A stretch of 64,000 bases of DNA from an uncultured Verrucomicrobiota bacterium. GTDB taxonomy: Bacteria; Verrucomicrobiota; Verrucomicrobiia; Opitutales; Intestinicryptomonadaceae. The translations under genes were made by a program, and so were the position numbers. Shown in pieces: positions 16,729 to 24,719 of the stretch. The stretch is from contig CASFDK010000005.1 in the NCBI GenBank assembly GCA_949293415.1, positions 23,034 to 87,033 of the forward strand, written 5' to 3'. Position 1 is the first letter of the stretch. The number at the start of each line of letters is the position of its first letter. The notes beneath the pieces are model-generated. The model was not told where the DNA came from, did no database searches, and was given only the letters and a program-made list of their open reading frames with translations.

Positions 16729-18027
16729 TTATTTTCCGACAATTTCGGAAACATCAAGCATATAAAGCTGGCGTTTACCGTTGTGGGCGGAGTCTACGAC
16801 AACCCGTTTGCCGTCGGGCGTGGAGCGCGGATGTGTGTCGCAGCGGTACTCGCCCCACATCCCCTTGGGCATATGGAGTTTCGCGATGTCGCGGCGTTCG
16901 CCCGTCTTCACGTTGTAGAGATACACGGTTTGCCGACGCGTTTTGTCGGGGTAGGTGTCGTTCAAAATCCAGTCCCTGTTAATGTAGGTGCAGTGCCCGT
17001 TGACGGGCATAACGCCTTTGCCGATTTGCTCCATCTTCGCTTCGGGGGTGTCGTCGATTAGGAAAAATCCGAAACCGTACGGCGGGATTTTCGTCCAAGC
17101 CAGAACCCTTTTGCCGTCGCAATCCCAGATGAAGTGCGATGTGTAGTTGTAGGGGTCGATTACCCGAATATCCGAGCCGTCCGCGTTTGCCGTGAACATC
17201 CGCGTGCCGAATCCGCCGACCTTTTTGTACCTTTCGTTTTTTTCGGGCTGGTCGTACTTCCAGCGGTGCAGGAATATGAAGCGTTTGCCGTCGGGCGAAA
17301 CGAGCAGATGGTTGAACCAGTGCTTCGCCTGTGCGAAATCCGGATCGTTGGGGTTGGGTATTGCAACCGCGTCGGCGAGCGAAACAATCGGCTTGCTTTC
17401 GCCCGTCTTCAAATCGACGCGCCAAATCCCCGCGTCTTTGGGGGCTTTTTCGGCGGCGAATTTGTCGGGTATTCCCTTGTAGCCGTAGCCTGCGCGCATA
17501 TCGTTGACGCGCGAGTAGTCGACGGTTACCGCCCATTTGCCGTCGGGCGAGAGCGCGTAGACGGGCATCGGCAGCGTCCGCATTTTGCGCGTTTCGATGT
17601 CGAGTATGCGCGATACGAACCTGTCGTTTTCGCGGTCGTTCCAGATGATTTCGGTTTTGCTTTGCGGAACGAACTGCAGTTGGCAACCCTGCTGCCAGCC
17701 CCACGCGTCGGACTTGCCGAGACTTATCCATCTGCGGTTGTCGCGGGTGTCGACCATCCCGATTTCGATTCTGTCGGATTCCGTCGGAGTCCTGTCCTCG
17801 AAGTTCGAACGCATCGAGAGCACATATCTGCCGCTCGGGTCGGTCTCGAGTTTGTCGTAATAGGCGAACCAGTGCGGGTCGCCGTCCGTCAGTTGTTTGT
17901 ACGGAACGAGAAATTCCGAGTTTTCGTATTCCGAAAACGTCCGCGGTTTTTCGAATTCCAATCCCCCGCAACCCGCCGCCGAAAGCGCGAGCGCGCACGC
18001 CGATAAAATCAGTACAACGTCTTTCAT
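16729..18027 (-). CDS. Beta-propeller lipoprotein, oligogalacturonide-lyase-like
   Basis: A secreted 432-residue protein with a lipoprotein signal (lipobox LSAAGC, about residues 15-20). It contains repeated propeller-blade motifs such as SPDGKWAV, SPDGKRFIFLHRW, DGKRVLAW and TPDGKRVVV. HWFNHLLVSPDGKRFIFLHRW and the His-rich GHCTYINRDW/TYPD segments resemble the oligogalacturonate lyase (PL22) family as found in Verrucomicrobia and Lentisphaerae. Lyase activity is unproven; a sugar-binding or TolB-like role is possible. It opens a cluster of glycan-degradation genes and is divergent from the sialate O-acetylesterase gene. Confidence 0.75.
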   Translation of the reverse strand: MKDVVLILSACALALSAAGCGGLEFEKPRTFSEYENSEFLVPYKQLTDGDPHWFAYYDKLETDPSGRYVLSMRSNFEDRTPTESDRIEIGMVDTRDNRRWISLGKSDAWGWQQGCQLQFVPQSKTEIIWNDRENDRFVSRILDIETRKMRTLPMPVYALSPDGKWAVTVDYSRVNDMRAGYGYKGIPDKFAAEKAPKDAGIWRVDLKTGESKPIVSLADAVAIPNPNDPDFAQAKHWFNHLLVSPDGKRFIFLHRWKYDQPEKNERYKKVGGFGTRMFTANADGSDIRVIDPYNYTSHFIWDCDGKRVLAWTKIPPYGFGFFLIDDTPEAKMEQIGKGVMPVNGHCTYINRDWILNDTYPDKTRRQTVYLYNVKTGERRDIAKLHMPKGMWGEYRCDTHPRSTPDGKRVVVDSAHNGKRQLYMLDVSEIVGK

Positions 18028-18126
18028 GCGGTATCCACTCTATCGATTGAGAAAAGGCTGTAAAGGCTTTTTTTGTCCGCGGAATTTTCTTGTTTTGCGG
18101 ATTCGTGATGTTAGAAAAATCTGCGT

Positions 18127-19737
18127 ATGAAAAAACTTTTTGTAGCGGCGGTTTTTGCCGCAATTTTCTTTCGGAGTGTTTCCCTTGCCGAAATAAAAAT
18201 GCCGCGCCTGTTTTCCGACGGCGCGGTTTTGCAGTGCGGCAAACCGCTGAAAATTTGGGGCACCGCCGCGCCCGATTCGAAAGTTGAAGTCGTATTCGGG
18301 GGACGTTCGGCGACGGCGAAAGCCGATTCTTCGGGAGAATGGAGCGTGCAACTGCCCGCGTTCGAAGCGTCGAAAACTCCGCGCGAAATGACCGTTTCGG
18401 AAAACGGCAGAGCCGCAAAGAAAATTTCCGACATACTCGTGGGCGAAGTCTGGGTATTGGGCGGACAAAGCAATATGGCGTGGCCGCTCAAGCCGACAAA
18501 GGACTCTCTCGAGGCAATCGGGCGCGCCGACTATCCGACAATCCGCTGTTTCCGTTCGTCGAAGCAGGCGTTGCCCGACATCTACGCGGGCAAAAAATTC
18601 GGCATGTTCGAGCGCAGTTCGCTTTGTTCGCTTTCGCTTGCGCGCACGCCGCAGAAGGACTCGCCCGAAGGGTCGGCGTGGGAACGCGCAACGCCGCAAA
18701 ACGTTCCGATCTGGAGCGCGATAGGTTTCCATTTCGCCGAAAAGCTCGCCGCCGATTTGGACGTGCCCGTCGGGCTTCTTTTCACGCCGCTCGGAGGGTC
18801 GCCTATGATTGCGTGGATTCCCGAATCCGCCGCCGACGGAAATGCGCTTATGAAAGCCCGCGCGAAGTCGTTCCGTAAGCTTTTGCGCGCTTGGGACAAC
18901 GGCGGATACGAAAAGGCGAAAGCCGAATACGACGCGAAAATCGCGAAGCTCGCCGCCGCCAAGGGGAAAATCGACCGAAGCGGAGGATACCGCGACTACG
19001 TTCCGCCGTCGAAAGATTCGCCGTACGCCGAATCCTCCACGCCGTTTTTCAACTACAACGCAAAGGTTGCGCCGCTTTCGGGCTACGCAGTGCGCGGCAT
19101 CTTGTGGTATCAGGGCGAGTCCGACGCGCACAAGGCGACGGAGGAAAAATTCGGCGGGCAGCTCAGGCTTGTGATCGACGTTTGGCGGAAGTGTTTCGGC
19201 GACGCAAAACTGCCGTTTTTGCAGGTTCAGCTTTCGTCCTACGGCAGAAGCGCGTGTTGGCCCGAGGTTCGCGCCGCGCAGCTTGCGGCTTCGCGCAATA
19301 TCGAAAACGTCTACACGGTTTGCTCGATTGACGCTGGCGACAAAAAGGACGTTCATCCGCGCGACAAGGAAACGGTCGCATCGCGGCTCGAGAAAGTTGC
19401 GCTTTCGCAAGTCTACGGCAAAAAAATTCCCTCGCCGTTTTCGCCCGTGTTCAAGGAGGCGGAGTTCGACGGTTCACGGGTTGTCGTTTCAGTAGACGAC
19501 TTCGGGCGCGGCTTGAAGACCGATGGAAAATTGCGCGGCTTCGAAGTTCTTTGCGGTGGAAAGTGGACTGCCGCAAACGCCGAAATGGACGGCGGAAAAA
19601 TTGCGGTGGAATCGTCCGATTCGTCGCGCGCAGACGGCGTGCGCTATCTGTGGCGCCAGTACCCGCAGGACGACGTGTGCGTGCGCAATTCCGACGGGCT
19701 GCCGCTCTTTCCGTTCAGGGCGGAACGCGGAAAATAG
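18127..19737 (+). CDS. Sialate O-acetylesterase-family (SGNH) secreted esterase
   Basis: A 536-residue exported protein (signal peptide about 1-20) of the sialate O-acetylesterase / carbohydrate acetylesterase family. Residues ~25-110 form the N-terminal domain (LFSDGAVLQCGKPLKIWG). The SGNH nucleophile is S115 in GGQSNMAW; the LWYQGESDA block follows, and the C-terminal Asp/His pair lies in KKDVHPRDK (D408, H410). Such enzymes remove O-acetyl groups from sialic acids or plant polysaccharides. In this locus plant or host glycans are both possible. It converges on a GH5-like gene with a shared terminator. Confidence 0.9.
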   Translation: MKKLFVAAVFAAIFFRSVSLAEIKMPRLFSDGAVLQCGKPLKIWGTAAPDSKVEVVFGGRSATAKADSSGEWSVQLPAFEASKTPREMTVSENGRAAKKISDILVGEVWVLGGQSNMAWPLKPTKDSLEAIGRADYPTIRCFRSSKQALPDIYAGKKFGMFERSSLCSLSLARTPQKDSPEGSAWERATPQNVPIWSAIGFHFAEKLAADLDVPVGLLFTPLGGSPMIAWIPESAADGNALMKARAKSFRKLLRAWDNGGYEKAKAEYDAKIAKLAAAKGKIDRSGGYRDYVPPSKDSPYAESSTPFFNYNAKVAPLSGYAVRGILWYQGESDAHKATEEKFGGQLRLVIDVWRKCFGDAKLPFLQVQLSSYGRSACWPEVRAAQLAASRNIENVYTVCSIDAGDKKDVHPRDKETVASRLEKVALSQVYGKKIPSPFSPVFKEAEFDGSRVVVSVDDFGRGLKTDGKLRGFEVLCGGKWTAANAEMDGGKIAVESSDSSRADGVRYLWRQYPQDDVCVRNSDGLPLFPFRAERGK

Positions 19738-19750
19738 GGTGCGCGTTCCG

Positions 19751-19793
19751 AAAAAAACGGCGTCGGAAAATTTATACCCGACGCCGTTTTTTT
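19751..19793. terminator. Bidirectional terminator between the acetylesterase and GH5-like genes
   Basis: Seven A plus CGGCGTCGG at 19758-19766 pair perfectly with CCGACGCCG at 19778-19786 plus seven T. The stem is 16 bp including the A/T flanks, with an 11-nt loop. Confidence 0.93.
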
Positions 19794-19816
19794 ATATCCG
19801 AAACTTTTCGGAGGAT

Positions 19817-20923
19817 TTATTTTTTGCCCATCGTCTTTTTGATGTAGTCGGCTTCGTCCTGACTGTAGGGGACGCCGCTTTCAAAGAATACGTCGTGGAA
19901 CCACAGCTTGAGTTTGTCTGGCGTGGGGTTGTCCATCTTGTTGAACTTCCACGAGTAGATTGTCTGCGTCTTGCCGCTTACAAGACCCCAGTTGAACGCC
20001 GCAACTTTGTGTTCCTTCATTATCCCGAGGCACGGGTTGAATGTGCTCGCGGGACGCGCCATATATTCGGTGCAGAAAAGCGGGCGGTTGTACTTTTCGA
20101 GCTTTTTGATGACGGTATCCAACGCCTTGGCGTTGCCGTAGCAATGGAACGAGATGATGTCCGACTCGTCGCGCTGAAGCTTGTTGAAAGTCTTGCCGAC
20201 GATGTGGTTGTCGCCAACATATTCGCCCGAGGTAATCGGCTGCGAGGGGTTCGCCGCGCGCGCCCAGACGAACGCCTTTTCGAGAAGTTCGCGAGTGTTG
20301 AAGAACACTTCCGCGTTTGCGTTTTCACTGCCGTCGATGACGGTGTAGCCGACATTCCCCGGTTCGTTGTAGATGTCCCAGCCGATGATTCGCCCGTCGT
20401 CCTTAAAACGGGTGATTACCGCCTTGACGTATTTTTCGAGGTTGCCCCACTGCGATTTGTCGTTGAGGATTTTGAACGACGGCGACTTCACCCAACCCGA
20501 ATTGTGCTTGCAAAGCTTCGGCTCGGGCTGTTTGCCGTATGCCGATTCGGGATTCCAGCAGCTGTCGAAAAAAACGAAGAGCGTTTTGATTCCGTGTCTG
20601 TCGGCTATTTGCAGATATTTTTCCATATTGGCGAAAAGTTTTTCGCCCTCGTGAGCCCAGACTACGTCGCTCAAAAACACGCGCATTGCGTTGAAGCCCA
20701 GATTCGCCGCCCAGCCGAGTTCTCGGTCGATTGTTTCGGGGCTGAACGTGTCGGAGCTCCACATTTCGATTTGGTTGATTGCGTTCGACGGAATGAAGTT
20801 CGCGCCCGCGTAGAACGGCTGGTTTGCGTACCATTGGTTTGCCTGCGCTTCCGTCCATCTTTCGCGCGCGGAGAGCGCGGATACGGCGCAGAGTGCGAGT
20901 ATTGCAGATATTGCCTTCCCCAT
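19817..20923 (-). CDS. Secreted GH5-like (clan GH-A) glycoside hydrolase
   Basis: A 368-residue TIM-barrel glycosidase with a signal peptide (about 1-19). The acid/base glutamate is in GWDIYNEPGN and the likely nucleophile glutamate in LFCTEYMARP, as expected for a retaining clan-A enzyme. MRVFLSDVVWAHEG is the typical strand-3 region. Related proteins include mannanases, cellulases and uncharacterised GH5-like enzymes, so the substrate is open. It is followed on the same strand by two esterase genes upstream (15-nt gap), suggesting one unit for an acylated polysaccharide. Confidence 0.85.
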   Translation of the reverse strand: MGKAISAILALCAVSALSARERWTEAQANQWYANQPFYAGANFIPSNAINQIEMWSSDTFSPETIDRELGWAANLGFNAMRVFLSDVVWAHEGEKLFANMEKYLQIADRHGIKTLFVFFDSCWNPESAYGKQPEPKLCKHNSGWVKSPSFKILNDKSQWGNLEKYVKAVITRFKDDGRIIGWDIYNEPGNVGYTVIDGSENANAEVFFNTRELLEKAFVWARAANPSQPITSGEYVGDNHIVGKTFNKLQRDESDIISFHCYGNAKALDTVIKKLEKYNRPLFCTEYMARPASTFNPCLGIMKEHKVAAFNWGLVSGKTQTIYSWKFNKMDNPTPDKLKLWFHDVFFESGVPYSQDEADYIKKTMGKK

Positions 20924-20937
20924 TTTTTTTCTTCCCC

Positions 20938-21789
20938 CTATTTTTTCTGTTTAGCGTTGTTTTCGAAAAATTTCGCAAAGAACAGGGTTTGGTATTCTAT
21001 CGAATTGCGCCAGTACTGGCGGTTGTGCGCCCCCGGACGCGTGGTGTACTGGTGGGGTATTCGCATATAGAGCATTTTCTTGTGGAGGGCTTCGTTGACT
21101 TCATAGAAGAAGTCCGACGTGCCGCAGTCGATGACGATTGCGGGAGCGTTGCGCGGATTGATTTTGTGGAGCTGGTTTATGACGGTATGCGAGTCCCAAA
21201 TTTCGGCGTTGTCGGCGTATTCGCCGAGCGATTCGAACATCTTCCACGCGGCGGGGAACGGGCGGATATCGACGCCGCCGCTCGACGAGCCGCACGCGCC
21301 GAACACGTCCTGATGCCTTATGCCGAGCCACAAGCCGCCGTGTCCTCCCATACTGAAGCCCGATACCGCCCTGCCTTTGGGCGATGCAATCGTGCGGTAT
21401 TTTGTGTCGATAAATTCAACCAGTTCCTTCGAGACAAAGGTCTCGTATTTGAATTCGGTTTTTTTCGGCGCATCCCAATACCAGCTTGTCGAGCCGTCGG
21501 GGCAGACGAAGATTACGCCGTACAGCGACGCGAGCCGCGGAAGATCGGGCTTTATGAGAAGCCACGTTGTGTGGTTTCCCCCGAAGCCGTGCAGCAGGTA
21601 GATTACGGGGTATCTTTTGTCGGCGTTCTTCGCGTACGAGTCGGGCAGAACGACAAGCGCGGGGATTTCCTTTTGCATCGACGCGCTTTGCGCCGCCACA
21701 AGCTCCGTGTTTTTCGGCGGCTGTTGCGCCGTCAGAACCGACGCGCAAAGAAGCGCAACCGAGCAGAGAAAGATTTTAGCGTATTTCAT
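20938..21789 (-). CDS. Secreted alpha/beta-hydrolase esterase (CE1/esterase D-like), copy 1
   Basis: A 283-residue exported esterase. Its signal peptide is followed by the CE1-like fold: YLLHGFGGNHTTW oxyanion region, nucleophile elbow GFSMGGHGG, acid in IDCGTSDFF and catalytic histidine in GAHNRQYW. Relatives include feruloyl and acetylxylan esterases and tributyrin esterases. It is a close paralogue of the next gene (6-nt gap), clearly a tandem duplication. Position next to the GH5-like gene suggests removal of acyl groups from the same polysaccharide. Confidence 0.88.
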   Translation of the reverse strand: MKYAKIFLCSVALLCASVLTAQQPPKNTELVAAQSASMQKEIPALVVLPDSYAKNADKRYPVIYLLHGFGGNHTTWLLIKPDLPRLASLYGVIFVCPDGSTSWYWDAPKKTEFKYETFVSKELVEFIDTKYRTIASPKGRAVSGFSMGGHGGLWLGIRHQDVFGACGSSSGGVDIRPFPAAWKMFESLGEYADNAEIWDSHTVINQLHKINPRNAPAIVIDCGTSDFFYEVNEALHKKMLYMRIPHQYTTRPGAHNRQYWRNSIEYQTLFFAKFFENNAKQKK

Positions 21790-21795
21790 ATTGTC

Positions 21796-22632
21796 TTATT
21801 TTTGTGCGTTAAAGAAATTGGAGAAAAACAGGATGTTGTAGTCTATCGAGCTGCGCCAGTATTCGTGGTTGTGTCCCCCCGGACGCGTTGTGTATTCGTG
21901 CGGAATGCGCATATAGAGCATTTTCTCGTGGAGCTTTTCGTTGACTTCGTAGAAGATGTCGGACGTTCCGCAGTCGATTGCGATTGCGGGCGCGTTGCGC
22001 GGGTCGATTTTCGAAAGCTGCGTCATCACCGTGTGCGCGTTCCAGATGTCTGGGTTTTCCGCATATTCGCCGAGCGATTTCGCCATTGTCCATTTTTCGG
22101 GGAACGGGCGGATGTCGACTCCGCCGCTCATCGAGGCGCACGCGCCGAACACGTCGGCGTGTCTTATGCCGAGCCAGAGCGCGCCGTGCCCGCCCATACT
22201 GAAACCCGCGATCGCCCTGCCTTTTGGCGATGCAATCGTGCGGTATTTCGAATCGACAAAATCGACCAGTTCCTTCGACACGAAAGTTTCGAACTTCCAC
22301 TTGGGGTTTTTCGGCGCGTCCCAATACCAGCTCGTCAATCCGTCGGGGCAGACGAAGATTATGTCGAACCTTGATGCGACGTTTTGCAGGTCGGGCTTGG
22401 TCTTATTTGCCCAAGTTTTGTAGTTGTCGGCGCATCCGTGGAGAAGGTAGACTACGGGATATTTTTTGTCGGCGTTCTTTCCGTACGAATCGGGCAGTAC
22501 GACAGTCGCGTTTATCTGTCTTTGCATCGACGCGCTTTGTACGGCGGCTTCGCCGACATTTGCATTTGCGTATAGTCCGTGCGCCGCGGCAAAAACCGCC
22601 GCCCCCGCGAAAAATGTAAAAAAGCGTTTCAT
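21796..22632 (-). CDS. Secreted alpha/beta-hydrolase esterase (CE1/esterase D-like), copy 2
   Basis: A 278-residue exported paralogue of the gene immediately downstream. It has the same elements: YLLHGCADNYKTW, nucleophile serine in GFSMGGHGA, aspartate in IDCGTSDIF and histidine in GGHNHEYW. Copy 1 reads GFGGNHTTW where this copy reads GCADNYKTW, so the substrate pocket may differ. It is the first gene of the minus-strand run and divergent from the antiporter gene, 80 nt away. Confidence 0.88.
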   Translation of the reverse strand: MKRFFTFFAGAAVFAAAHGLYANANVGEAAVQSASMQRQINATVVLPDSYGKNADKKYPVVYLLHGCADNYKTWANKTKPDLQNVASRFDIIFVCPDGLTSWYWDAPKNPKWKFETFVSKELVDFVDSKYRTIASPKGRAIAGFSMGGHGALWLGIRHADVFGACASMSGGVDIRPFPEKWTMAKSLGEYAENPDIWNAHTVMTQLSKIDPRNAPAIAIDCGTSDIFYEVNEKLHEKMLYMRIPHEYTTRPGGHNHEYWRSSIDYNILFFSNFFNAQK

Positions 22633-22712
22633 ATTGCTTGTAAAATAAATGGATTGTGTCGATTCTGTAAAACAAAAAACGACGGACGTTTCGCCGTTTC
22701 CGCATACGCCAT

Positions 22713-24206
22713 ATGAAGTCGATAACGCCTGAAAACATCATTCTAATCGGCTCGGGAATGTTGCTTGTGAGTATATTCGCGGGTAAAATGAGCTCGCGCT
22801 TCGGTATTCCGTCGTTGTTGCTTTTTCTGCTCATCGGTATGTTTATGGGCACCGACGGCGTGGGCTACCACTTCGAAAACGTCGGAGCGACGCAGTTCGT
22901 GGGGATGATGGCGCTGAGCGTAATACTCTTCTCGGGCGGTATGGACACCCGCATTTCCGACGTCAAGCCGATTGTCCGCGAGGGCGTGGTTCTGGCGACG
23001 GTCGGGGTTGTGGCGACGGCGTTTCTGACGGGCGGATTCATCTATTTTATAGGCGGGCTTTTCAAGTTCAATCTGACGTTCGCCGAATCGCTGTTGCTCG
23101 CTTCGGTTATGTCGTCTACGGACTCAGCTTCGGTCTTTGCCCTGTTGCGCTCGAAGGGGCTTTCGCTCCGCGAAAATCTGCGCGAGACCCTCGAGCTTGA
23201 GAGCGGCAGCAACGACCCCATGGCGTACATTCTGACAATCGTCCTCATCCAGTTCATACAGGGCGAGGCGGCGTTTGCGTCCGCCGCCAGCACTTTCGTT
23301 TTGCAGATGGTTTTCGGAATCGCCTTGGGGATGATGTTCGGCTATCTCGCGGTCTGGTTTGTCAACAGGGCGAGTCTCGATAACGTGTCGCTCTACTCGG
23401 TACTGCTCGTCGCCTGCGTGTTCTTCATATTTTCGACGACCGACAGGCTCGGCGGCAACGGCTATTTGGCGGTCTACATATCGGGTCTGATTTACGGCAA
23501 TTCGCGCGCGATACATTTGCGCAATACGAAAAAGTTCTTTTCGGGCTTTGCGTGGCTCTGGCAGATTATAATCTTTTTGACGCTCGGTCTGCTTGTGAAT
23601 CCGAGCGAACTTCTGCCCGTTTCGGCTTTCGCGCTTTTGGTTGGCGCGTTTCTAATCGTGCTCGGGCGGCCGATAAGCGTTTTGTTTTCGCTTCTTCCGT
23701 TCAAGCGGTATTCGGGAAACGGCAGGCTGTATATTTCGTGGGTCGGTTTGCGCGGGGCTGTGCCGATAATTTTTGCGACGTATCCGCTCATTGCGAAAGT
23801 TCCGAATGCGGAGCTTATTTTCAATTCCGTATTTTTCATAACCATTCTTTCGCTTGTGGTGCAGGGTATGTCGCTGACCAAGATGGCGGCGTGGCTCGGC
23901 GTGAGCGAGCCGGAAACTTCGATGAAGTCCGACTTGGATTTCGAGCTGCCCGACGAGATGAAGTCGGTGCTTTCCGAAATCGACGTAACCGTCGACTTGC
24001 TTTCCAGGGGCGACAAGCTGATGTCGCTCGGTCTTCCCGCAAAGACGCTCGTGATAATGGTGCGGCGCGACAAGGGCTATTTCATCCCCAACGGTATGAC
24101 CGAGCTGAAAGCGGGTGACAAGTTGTATGTGATAAGCGACAGTGAGAACGAACTCAAGCAAGTCTGCCAAGACCGCAATATACCCTACTATACTATCGGC
24201 GAGTGA
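22713..24206 (+). CDS. Potassium/proton antiporter, CPA1/NhaP2 type with C-terminal TrkA-C domain
   Basis: An inner-membrane cation/proton antiporter of 497 residues: about twelve membrane helices over residues 1-395, then a cytosolic RCK-C/TrkA-C domain (MTELKAGDKLYVISD near 465). The conserved SVMSSTDSASVFALL and ESGSNDPMA segments are the ion-site motifs of CPA1 exchangers. NhaP2/CvrA proteins export K+ (or Na+) in exchange for protons for pH and volume control. It interrupts the glycan locus and is followed at once by a long-hairpin repeat. Confidence 0.92.
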   Translation: MKSITPENIILIGSGMLLVSIFAGKMSSRFGIPSLLLFLLIGMFMGTDGVGYHFENVGATQFVGMMALSVILFSGGMDTRISDVKPIVREGVVLATVGVVATAFLTGGFIYFIGGLFKFNLTFAESLLLASVMSSTDSASVFALLRSKGLSLRENLRETLELESGSNDPMAYILTIVLIQFIQGEAAFASAASTFVLQMVFGIALGMMFGYLAVWFVNRASLDNVSLYSVLLVACVFFIFSTTDRLGGNGYLAVYISGLIYGNSRAIHLRNTKKFFSGFAWLWQIIIFLTLGLLVNPSELLPVSAFALLVGAFLIVLGRPISVLFSLLPFKRYSGNGRLYISWVGLRGAVPIIFATYPLIAKVPNAELIFNSVFFITILSLVVQGMSLTKMAAWLGVSEPETSMKSDLDFELPDEMKSVLSEIDVTVDLLSRGDKLMSLGLPAKTLVIMVRRDKGYFIPNGMTELKAGDKLYVISDSENELKQVCQDRNIPYYTIGE

Positions 24207-24600
24207 CGGCGCGTGAAAGTACTTCCCTAAGGGCGTTTCACAAACGCCCCAGACCGCACGCGTACGCCAAGTACGCTGTGCGCCCTGTGTCGTTTGCAAA
24301 GCCACCCTTATGAAAGTACTTTGACGCGCCTAAAGTTACAGTGCTTCGCACGGAAGTTATTAGGATGTTTTCGGGGATAAGATTTGTTGCTTGTGGCGGA
24401 ACGCCTGAGGCGTTGTCCGAACTTACTTTTACGGACTTCGCACGTACGCCAAGTACGCTGTGCGCCCTGTGTCGTTTGCAAAGCTACCCTTATGAAAGTA
24501 CTTTGACGCGCCTAAATGGTGAGTGTTTCGCACGGAAGTTTTTTAGGATGTTTTCGGGGATAAGATTTGTTGCTTGTGGCGGAACGCCCGTGGTGTTTTT
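24207..24600 (+). repeat. Composite long-hairpin repeat, copy 1
   Basis: Starts 1 nt after the antiporter stop. Element A (24208-24330, 123 bp) has paired outer arms: GGCGCGT/ACGCGCC, AAGTACTT/AAGTACTT and TAAGGG (24228-24233)/CCCTTA (24305-24310). Inner hairpins are GGGCGTTT-CAC-AAACGCCC (24231-24249) and CGCAC..CGTAC..GTACG..GTGCG (24255-24282). From 24261 a ~182-bp unit is repeated in tandem (second, truncated, at 24443-24600), each carrying an AACGCC-NNN-GGCGTT-type hairpin. The remaining bases to 24719 hold no gene and are AT-rich, probably the promoter of the GH2 gene. A 117-codon open frame inside is repeat sequence, not a gene. Confidence 0.9.
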
Positions 24601-24719
24601 CGAAATTATTTCTTTGATGTATTCCCTTTTTGTAATTGCGTTTTTTTCAATCTTTGATTTTGGTTTTCCCGAGAGCCGTGTTTGCGGCTTATAATGCTAT
24701 CAATACAATACTTTAGAAT

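Noticed and set aside
16669..17061. 130-codon plus-strand open frame
   Set aside because: Antisense to the end of the propeller lipoprotein gene.
24207..24600. CRISPR array
   Set aside because: Repeats are 107-182 bp, only two or three per site and internally palindromic; no short repeats with unique spacers and no cas genes.
24341..24694. 117-codon open frame with a repeated peptide (RMFSGIRFVACGGTP twice)
   Set aside because: It lies wholly within the tandem repeat and mirrors the DNA repeat; no start context and the other copy differs in frame.
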